Source of the DNA: Verrucomicrobiales bacterium
GTDB lineage: Bacteria; Verrucomicrobiota; Verrucomicrobiia; Verrucomicrobiales; DEV007
Direction of reading: 5' to 3'
NCBI GenBank assembly: GCA_022361255.1
Contig: JAKSBG010000036.1
Location: 1-38,376, forward strand
DNA: 38,376 bases
Shown here piece after piece: positions 32,720-38,376 of this stretch. Within the stretch, counting starts at the first letter, position 1. Every line of letters starts with the position of its first letter. Below the pieces are notes generated by a model, which searched no databases, was not told the origin of the DNA, and saw only the letters and a list, made by a program, of their open reading frames with translations. Position numbers and translations under genes: made by a program.

Positions 32720-33754
32720 TTAGATGTGCTCCGGAAAAATCCTTATGTTTGCCACCGTCCGGAGCTTCTTCATAAGAACCCCAACAGTTTCTGCGGTTCT
32801 CTCATTCTCAAGATGATGCCGAATCTCGGATTTCATTTCGTCCAGTGTGACAGGACGTTCTTCCTTATGATCTAATACTTCCACAATATGCCACCCGATG
32901 GAGGTTCGAAACGGTTTACTTAAATCCCCCGGCTTCATCGCGAACACCACTTCAGCGAATTCTTCGGGAACACGGTCACGTGCGAACCACTTGAGATCGC
33001 CTCCCTTCTTTTTTGTTTTCGGGTCCTCGGAGTATGTTTCTGCCAACTCTTCGAAAGAACTCTCCCCTTCCACCATTTTTTGGTACAAGTCACGGATCAT
33101 CTTCTCACGAGTTTCGTCATCCAACTCCACGGTGCTCAGAAAGATATGTCGCGCATGAACCTTCTCCGGTTCTGTAAATCCTTCACCGGTTTCCCGGTTG
33201 TTTTCGAACCACTCTTTCACCTCGTCATCAGTGACGTCCACCCCGGGCGCCACACGCCGTTCCAACCATTTTTTCCGCGACAGAATTCGACCAAGCTCTG
33301 TCCGCATTTCTGTATCGGGGAGAATCTGTTTACTGGCCCTTTCCGCAAGTTCGGTTCCAGACGAAAATTGAGAAATCCAGCGCGAAACGAACGTGTCGAC
33401 TTCATCCCCCGACGCATGGAACCCTTCTCCGTCAGCGTACTGCCGTACCAGTGTCTCATCAATTAGCGACTGAAGAGTAGCGCGTCGAATCATTCGTAAG
33501 TTTGCCTCCGGAACGTCCTCCACATCCTTACCGCGTTGATACAGGTGTCGGGCTACAGCAAGGTCAAGTTGCGTACCGGTCACCGGCTCCTGATTCACCA
33601 ATGCGACCCATCTGTGTTGCTCAGCAGCCTCCCGCGTCAAATCGGTGCGTTTGCTGATAGCCCGTTGCAATGGACCGTTGCAGGTCTTGAGATCAAGGAA
33701 CAGGTATCCGACAAATACAAGGTAGAGAACGATGCGCCAGGGAAACCGCTTCAT
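32720..33754 (-). CDS. Parvulin-type peptidyl-prolyl isomerase (SurA/PrsA-like foldase)
   Basis: This 344-residue protein has an N-terminal membrane segment (about residues 7-22), a helical SurA-N-like region (VNQEPVTGTQLDLAVARHL), and a rotamase domain at about residues 200-320: VHARHIFLST, then GGDLKWFARDRVPEEFAEVVFAMKPGD and SIGWHIVEVLDH. Parvulins speed proline isomerisation and help outer-membrane or secreted proteins fold in the periplasm. Architecture fits an anchored PpiD/SurA-like chaperone. The following ~105 bases hold no supported gene. Confidence 0.85.
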   Translation of the reverse strand: MKRFPWRIVLYLVFVGYLFLDLKTCNGPLQRAISKRTDLTREAAEQHRWVALVNQEPVTGTQLDLAVARHLYQRGKDVEDVPEANLRMIRRATLQSLIDETLVRQYADGEGFHASGDEVDTFVSRWISQFSSGTELAERASKQILPDTEMRTELGRILSRKKWLERRVAPGVDVTDDEVKEWFENNRETGEGFTEPEKVHARHIFLSTVELDDETREKMIRDLYQKMVEGESSFEELAETYSEDPKTKKKGGDLKWFARDRVPEEFAEVVFAMKPGDLSKPFRTSIGWHIVEVLDHKEERPVTLDEMKSEIRHHLENERTAETVGVLMKKLRTVANIRIFPEHI

Positions 33755-33824
33755 ATCGTCGACATAACCGTTCCCCCTGAGGAAAATTCAAACGAAAAAC
33801 GTTGGAATCGTAGTTTTCCTTTCC

Positions 33825-33935
33825 TCAATCATCAGCATCGAAATATTCATCCAGTTCTTCCGGCCGATCACATTTCCTGGATTTCCCATAGTAAACAGCC
33901 CCCGCATGTCACGGGTGAAGTGACTCAAAATTCAT
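33825..33935 (-). pseudogene. Small reading frame with one in-frame TGA
   Basis: From an ATG at 33933-33935 the frame reads eight residues, MNFESLHP, then TGA, then 27 more residues ending EELDEYFDADD before a TGA at 33825-33827. The second part looks protein-like (GKSRKCDRPEELDEYFDADD). It may be a decayed small gene (CGA to TGA) or chance. Otherwise the 279-base gap 33755-34033 holds only a short GGCG/CGCC hairpin near 33960. Confidence 0.22.
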
Positions 33936-34033
33936 GCAGGAGGCAAAAAAATCGGGAACGGCGCTACTGTCGCCGGGTGGAGAAGCACCGGGGACTGGTT
34001 TAACGCGACGTCAAAATTTGAACCGCTGTACAA

Positions 34034-34747
34034 CTAGAACTCCGGAGACGCAATCTGCTTGCGGTGCTCTTCCGTCAGCTTTCCGACGCGTATGTATTTC
34101 CCGTCAAAATAGGCCCGGGCACCGTGATAGTACATCGTATTCGCTCCCAGCACTTCGATGCGTCCCTCTTTTTGTAAAAAGGTCAGCCAGGTTTCCTCGT
34201 CGGTTCCCTCCGGTGTAATGGAAAACCGTGCCAGAGAACCATTCGTTTTTGCCGTCCCCGCCAGGGCACCGAGATGATAGGTCGGTCCGCGGACGACGTG
34301 GATCGTGAACTTGATCGCGCCCTCCCCGTTCCGTTCCACCAACAGCTCTCCTCCATAGCCGTCAATCCAGACACCCTCCCATTCGTCTTCGTAGTCATCC
34401 ATTGTCAGCCAGCCCCGAAGAATTTCGATCCGGGTTTCCGTCAGGTAGGACAGCGCATTCCAGTATTCCGGGTTCGCCTTCTCTTTCCCCTGCTCGGCTC
34501 CGCCGTCGTAGAAAGCGGCTGATTCAGCTCGACCGTCGCGGTATTCGATCCACTCCCGCTGTTCCTCCTGTATTGTTTTGAATTGCCACTCCGGGAGCTT
34601 TTCCTTTGCCTCCGTGTAAACATCGTTCAACTGGCGATCAATTCTCGCGAACGCTTCCTGCGCACCTTTTAACGTTTTCTCCTGCGCTACCGAGGAGAAA
34701 AGGAGCAGGAAAGAAGCGACAAGCAGGGTATAAAAGCGGAATCTCAT
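34034..34747 (-). CDS. LprI-like (DUF1311) exported protein
   Basis: This 237-residue protein has a signal peptide (residues 1-21, ending SSVAQE). The segment QEAFARIDRQLNDVYTEAKEKL followed by EEQREWIEYRDGRAESA is the DUF1311 (LprI N-terminal) pattern, with the Q-x-x-W-I-x-Y-R-D core. Some members inhibit lysozyme. The C-terminal half (about residues 100-237) is a beta-rich part with repeated aromatic residues, possibly a ligand-binding barrel; it is not in short DUF1311 proteins. Function is not settled. Confidence 0.7.
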   Translation of the reverse strand: MRFRFYTLLVASFLLLFSSVAQEKTLKGAQEAFARIDRQLNDVYTEAKEKLPEWQFKTIQEEQREWIEYRDGRAESAAFYDGGAEQGKEKANPEYWNALSYLTETRIEILRGWLTMDDYEDEWEGVWIDGYGGELLVERNGEGAIKFTIHVVRGPTYHLGALAGTAKTNGSLARFSITPEGTDEETWLTFLQKEGRIEVLGANTMYYHGARAYFDGKYIRVGKLTEEHRKQIASPEF

Positions 34748-34789
34748 AGCAGGAACAGTCTACCCCGATTCGACGGCCGGGAAACCCCG

Positions 34790-35410
34790 TCATGCAGAAA
34801 GCTCAGCCTTTCGCCCGGCTCGTATTTCATCACGCAGATTCGGCATGTAGGCGAGGAGGTCCGGATAAAATGCGAGAAAGTGTTTCTCCATACCCGGAAG
34901 TTGGCCTGACAAAATTTCCGACGTTTCAAAAATAGAAATCAGAATGGGAGATCGCTGTGACACACGGTGCAGGGTGCGATCGATTCCCTCCAATGTGGAA
35001 TACTCCAGCAGCCAGCTTTGCTCCATCATCGCCTCAATTGCCTCACGCGCCACCGCCGGTGCCTGATCGAGAATCCCTTCGAGATCCTCATGAACACTGG
35101 CAATGAAATCATTCAACTCCAGATTAGGCGAAAACCGGTTCCAATGCCGGTGCAAAAAGAAGTCGTAGTAAATATCGACCACAATTCCCGCGTAGCGACG
35201 CAAACCCTCGGGAAGAATATCCCGGCTCCTTTTCCAGGCCGGGTGCGCATCCGTAAACACATCAACATGGCGATGCTCCATGATGCCTTGCCAGATCGCC
35301 GGGGAGTACCGTTCATCCCACGGCAGCCCTTTCACAAAATCTCCTAACAAACTGCCAAGACGTGACTCAGGCGTCGGTTCAGCAAGATGAAGGTGAGCAA
35401 GAAAATTCAT
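34790..35410 (-). CDS. acpH: Acyl carrier protein phosphodiesterase AcpH
   Basis: This 206-residue protein matches AcpH, which removes the 4'-phosphopantetheine arm from acyl carrier protein, giving apo-ACP. The hallmark start MNFLAHLHLAEP and the pattern GSLLGDFVKG, IMEHRHVDVFTDAHP, VVDIYYDFFLHRHW contain the histidines and aspartates of this HD-like hydrolase. It is downstream of the Lhr gene on the same strand, separated by the repeat at 35428-35475. Confidence 0.88.
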   Translation of the reverse strand: MNFLAHLHLAEPTPESRLGSLLGDFVKGLPWDERYSPAIWQGIMEHRHVDVFTDAHPAWKRSRDILPEGLRRYAGIVVDIYYDFFLHRHWNRFSPNLELNDFIASVHEDLEGILDQAPAVAREAIEAMMEQSWLLEYSTLEGIDRTLHRVSQRSPILISIFETSEILSGQLPGMEKHFLAFYPDLLAYMPNLRDEIRAGRKAELSA

Positions 35411-35427
35411 GTTCCGTCGAGACAGAC

Positions 35428-35475
35428 CAAACAGGGTTCGGTCGGAGAGTCAACAGGGTACAGTCACTGACTCAA
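35428..35475. repeat. 22-base-period repeat at the end of the Lhr gene, locus 3
   Basis: Units begin at 35428 (CAAACAGGGTTCGGTC), 35450 (TCAACAGGGTACAGTC) and 35472 (TCAACCCTC). All starts are 22 bases apart, and the last is in the inverted form. The TCA at 35472 is the complement of the Lhr TGA stop codon, so the repeat abuts or supplies that stop. Confidence 0.5.
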
Positions 35476-38096
35476 CCCTCTTTTCCCAACTTCCGCTGCA
35501 TTTCCCGATACAAACGCTCAATCGCTTCCTCGGGAGATTCCATCATCATGCTTTCTTTGATTTTGCTCGCGTAGAGGCCGAAGGCGAAGGGAGAAACGGC
35601 AGGAACTTCGACGAGGGACCATTCCATTTTTCTGACTGATTGCAGAAATGCGATGGCACGGTCGAGATCGAGAAAGGTGTGGGTCGACTCGTGGATGGCC
35701 TGCTCCAGGAGCGGATGGTCGGGTTCATGTTCGGCGAGAACCTGAAACAGCAAGTCGGCACTCCAGCGAATCTGGCGCATTTTTCTTTCTCCCCCGGGCA
35801 GGTTGCGCGGGACCATGAGTCCGGTCTGCGCGATCCCGGAGAACTGCCACTTCACGAGCTGAGATCCTTCGAGAGCAGTCCGTAGATTTTCCTCGGCGTC
35901 TTCTGCGACAAAAAGCTCACGCCACTGATCGCACTCCATTGCCTGAAAGGGCTTCACACTGAGCAAAAATCCGTAGTCGTCGATCGTCACGAGCGTATTT
36001 CCCCCCACTGCCTCCTTCACCCGGTGACTGATGATTCGCGAAAGCGCATCGTTGGCACTGCGCCCGATGAGGCTGTGAAAGAAAAAATGAACTCGCTCCT
36101 CTTCGTCCTCGTCGTCGATAAATTTCTCAATGAGAAAACGGTTTTCCGTGGGGATTTGAGAAAGAAGCGTCTGGTTCTGGAAGTGTTCGAGGATCGCTTT
36201 CGCATTGATTGTTGAGATCGACCACTCTTCAACCAGCCAGTCGATGGTGTCATCGGCGGCTTCCTCTTCGACGATCATGCGCCTGTCCAACTCCGTTCGA
36301 ATGCGCGCCACCTCGGCCGCCATGCCGGAGGCGAGGGGCATTTTATTTGCATTCCAGCTCGGGACAGTTGGCAGACGACCGGCGGCGTTTTCAACAATCA
36401 CTTCGGTCGGTGAACTGTCGATCAGCTTCACCGTTTTTCCTGCGAGAACGAAAATATCGCCCTGCTTGAGGCCTTTGACAAAACGCTCCTCGACAGACCC
36501 GAGTCTGCGGCGCCCCAGGAGCACTGCCACCATTCCGTCTGCGTGGATCGTGCCGACATTGACGAGATACTCGCGCTCGACCTTTTTGGAAACCGTGTAC
36601 CAGAGTCCATCGCGCTCTTCGATTTTGCCGAAAGTCTCCCGGTATTTCTCGCGAAGTGAACGGCCACCTCCCTCGAGGTATTCGAGAATGCGATCAAATG
36701 TCTCGCGTTCGAGATTTCGAAAAGGATACGCGGAACAAATCGTCTCGTAGGCGTCATCGGCGGAGACTCCGTCCGCCATCGCCATTCCCATCACATGCTG
36801 CACAATGACATCGGGCGCGTAGTCCAGCGTCTGAATGGGATCAAGCTGCCGCAGGTGGGTCAACTTGGAGCAAACGATGCACTCGATAAGATCATTGATA
36901 TTCGTCGCCACCAGCACGCCATGACTTTGCGTGTGCACGGAATGCCCGGAACGCCCGACCCGCTGCAACGCACGGGAAATCCCCTTGGGCGTGCTCACCA
37001 TGATCACCGTATCGATGTGACCAATATCAATCCCGAGCTCGAGGCTGGTCGAACAGACGACGGCACGCAGCTCGCCATCCTTCAGTCGGTCCTCGACTTC
37101 CTGGCGCACATCGCGATCCAGTGAGGAATGGTGGCATTCAATCCTGTCATGCAGATTCGGCAAAGCCAGTTTGAGCCGATGAGAAATCCGCTCGGCACCG
37201 GACCGGGTGTTGGTAAAAATGAGCGTAGCCCGGTTTCGGTCAACGATGTTCGCCATGTCGGTGATCACCCGGGTCGCGGTGTAACCTGCTGGAGGATAAG
37301 CGTGCTTCCGAATCGGGGTCATCACCTCAATGAGGGCACGACGTCCATAGCCGGTTTCACGAATTTCGGCTTCCGGCCCGGAACCGGTCAGAAATTTTCC
37401 GACTTTCTCGAGGGGAGACACCGTCGCGGATAGACCGATTCGACAGAGCGGGTCGCCTTCCCGCCTCATTCCTTCCAGACGTTCCAGTGAGACGGTGAGG
37501 TGCACGCCCCGCTTGTTTTCAGCAAAGGCATGCAGCTCATCGACGATGACGAATTCGCACCGGCTCAACGCATCGCGATACCCCGCCTGCGGCAAAACGA
37601 TGGCCAGGCTCTCCGGTGTCGTGATGAGAATGTGCGGCGGTTTGCGCCGTTGCTTCTGGCGCTCGGAGGCAGACGTGTCGCCCGTTCGCAAACCGACCGT
37701 GATGACTTCTTCCAACCCGAGACCCGCCAGCGGTTCTTTCAGATTTTTCTCAATATCATACGCAAGCGCCCGCAATGGCGAAACATAGACGCAACGGATC
37801 CCGTGCTTCGGTAGAGTGCCGTCCCAATGCTCACGGGCCAGCCGATCAATAATCCCGAGAAAACCGGCAAGGGTCTTGCCCGATCCGGTCGGAGAAGAGA
37901 GAAGAACCGACCGTTTCGCCGCAATCTCCGGAATGCACAAGACCTGTGCCTCGGTCGGTTCACCGAAGGTTTTCTGAAACCACGCGGCCACATTCGGGTG
38001 CAGGGAGCGCTGGAAGTCGGATTCGATGGGGGGAGTTACGTTCGGGTTGTGCAAGGGGCAATCAAATTCCAACAATCCCGCGAATCCCGCTGGCAT
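35472..38096 (-). CDS. Lhr-type superfamily 2 DEXH helicase
   Basis: This 874-residue protein fits the Lhr-core helicase family that acts in DNA repair, often beside nucleases or ligases. Walker A PTGSGKT is at residues 69-75 and DELH at about 186-189, then GLSATVSP (motif III), TNTRSGAERISH (motif IV), STSLELGIDIG (motif V) and QRVGRSGH (motif VI). The C-terminal half is the Lhr winged-helix and beta-bundle region. It is shorter than E. coli Lhr (1538 residues) because it lacks the extra C-terminal part. It is divergent from mutS with 34 bases between the start codons. Confidence 0.88.
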   Translation of the reverse strand: MPAGFAGLLEFDCPLHNPNVTPPIESDFQRSLHPNVAAWFQKTFGEPTEAQVLCIPEIAAKRSVLLSSPTGSGKTLAGFLGIIDRLAREHWDGTLPKHGIRCVYVSPLRALAYDIEKNLKEPLAGLGLEEVITVGLRTGDTSASERQKQRRKPPHILITTPESLAIVLPQAGYRDALSRCEFVIVDELHAFAENKRGVHLTVSLERLEGMRREGDPLCRIGLSATVSPLEKVGKFLTGSGPEAEIRETGYGRRALIEVMTPIRKHAYPPAGYTATRVITDMANIVDRNRATLIFTNTRSGAERISHRLKLALPNLHDRIECHHSSLDRDVRQEVEDRLKDGELRAVVCSTSLELGIDIGHIDTVIMVSTPKGISRALQRVGRSGHSVHTQSHGVLVATNINDLIECIVCSKLTHLRQLDPIQTLDYAPDVIVQHVMGMAMADGVSADDAYETICSAYPFRNLERETFDRILEYLEGGGRSLREKYRETFGKIEERDGLWYTVSKKVEREYLVNVGTIHADGMVAVLLGRRRLGSVEERFVKGLKQGDIFVLAGKTVKLIDSSPTEVIVENAAGRLPTVPSWNANKMPLASGMAAEVARIRTELDRRMIVEEEAADDTIDWLVEEWSISTINAKAILEHFQNQTLLSQIPTENRFLIEKFIDDEDEEERVHFFFHSLIGRSANDALSRIISHRVKEAVGGNTLVTIDDYGFLLSVKPFQAMECDQWRELFVAEDAEENLRTALEGSQLVKWQFSGIAQTGLMVPRNLPGGERKMRQIRWSADLLFQVLAEHEPDHPLLEQAIHESTHTFLDLDRAIAFLQSVRKMEWSLVEVPAVSPFAFGLYASKIKESMMMESPEEAIERLYREMQRKLGKEG

Positions 38097-38130
38097 TTTC
38101 CCTGCCCCTCTCTAAGGATAACGGGACACG

Positions 38131-38376
38131 ATGGCAAAGGAATCCGGAAAAGGCGGGGGAAAGCTGACCCCGATGATGCAGCAGTATCAGTCGATGCGGC
38201 GGGAACTGCCTGACGACGTTTTGCTGCTCTTCCGGCTGGGGGATTTCTACGAACTGTTTTTCGAAGACGCCAAGGTCGCATCTCCGATTCTGAACGTCGC
38301 TCTCACCAAGCGGAACGGGATGCCGATGTGCGGAGTCCCCCATCACGCCGCCGAAGGCTACATGGCCAAGCTCATC
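38131..38376 (+). CDS. mutS: DNA mismatch repair protein MutS, N-terminal part
   Basis: The gene starts at the ATG at 38131 and runs off the window after 82 codons. The start of the protein is the MutS mismatch-binding domain: KLTPMMQQY, then [14 protein letters not shown] (the F-x-E mismatch-probing segment is expected nearby), [10 protein letters not shown] and [11 protein letters not shown]. MutS recognises mismatched bases and recruits MutL. AAGGA lies 12 bases upstream. It is divergent from the Lhr helicase, so two repair genes share an intergenic region. Confidence 0.93.
   Translation, partial: MAKESGKGGGKLTPMMQQYQSMRRELPDDVLLLFRLGDFYELFFEDAKVASPILNVALTKRNGMPMCGVPHHAAEGYMAKLI

Noticed and set aside
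33825-33935. Selenoprotein with TGA as selenocysteine
   Set aside because: No selenocysteine insertion hairpin was found by eye and no selenoprotein family matches; a decayed gene or chance is more likely.

Overview
The window looks like a chromosomal stretch of a GC-rich, free-living Gram-negative bacterium, most likely a Verrucomicrobiota member (inference). The hints are two Tat-exported proteins (an arylsulfatase-like enzyme and an FAD-dependent oxidoreductase), a neutral ceramidase-like enzyme, a secreted esterase, rare Shine-Dalgarno sites and short palindromic intergenic repeats. No rRNA, tRNA, integrase or transposase gene was found by eye, and no CRISPR array. Every gene-free stretch is shorter than 300 bases.

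Layout. 1-2469 (minus): ceramidase-like enzyme behind a LysR regulator, closed by a hairpin terminator and a REP-like inverted pair. 2540-4282 (plus): a two-gene cassette of a PPP-type metallophosphatase and a small HAD phosphatase. 4265-15911 (minus) is a defence-type island. In transcription order it holds a type III-like restriction subunit (Res), a beta-type methyltransferase (Mod), a toxin-antitoxin-chaperone operon (MqsR-like toxin, MqsA-like antitoxin, SecB-like chaperone), a full-length GmrSD-type DUF262/DUF1524 nuclease, and a superfamily 1 helicase whose N-terminus is a RelE/ParE-like toxin fold. 16020-19385: a von Willebrand A protein divergent from a WYL regulator, followed by a fusion of a dual-specificity phosphatase and an ADP-ribosylglycohydrolase. 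19390-25008: GH3 beta-N-acetylhexosaminidase, seryl-tRNA synthetase, sulfatase and FAD oxidoreductase. 25219-28557: RapA, then a small toxin-antitoxin pair. 28646-38376: class A penicillin-binding protein, secreted esterase, a small secreted unknown, parvulin foldase, LprI-like protein, AcpH, an Lhr-type helicase and the start of mutS.

The most interesting part is the island. A chaperone-controlled MqsR/MqsA/SecB module sits 48-85 bases behind a restriction-modification methyltransferase and directly ahead of a GmrSD-type nuclease and a RelE-helicase fusion. Its promoter seems to be overlapped by a perfect 14-base palindrome. The Mod gene is a compositional mosaic: about 540 bases covering its target-recognition region are near 45% GC, against 58-75% in flanking samples, which suggests a swapped specificity domain. 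Three short repeat families (a REPIN-like inverted pair, a 22-base-period repeat and a 15-base tandem repeat) invade intergenic space and, in two cases, coding sequence. One of these supplies the linker of the phosphatase/ADP-ribosylglycohydrolase fusion. All base-composition values quoted are hand counts of short samples.
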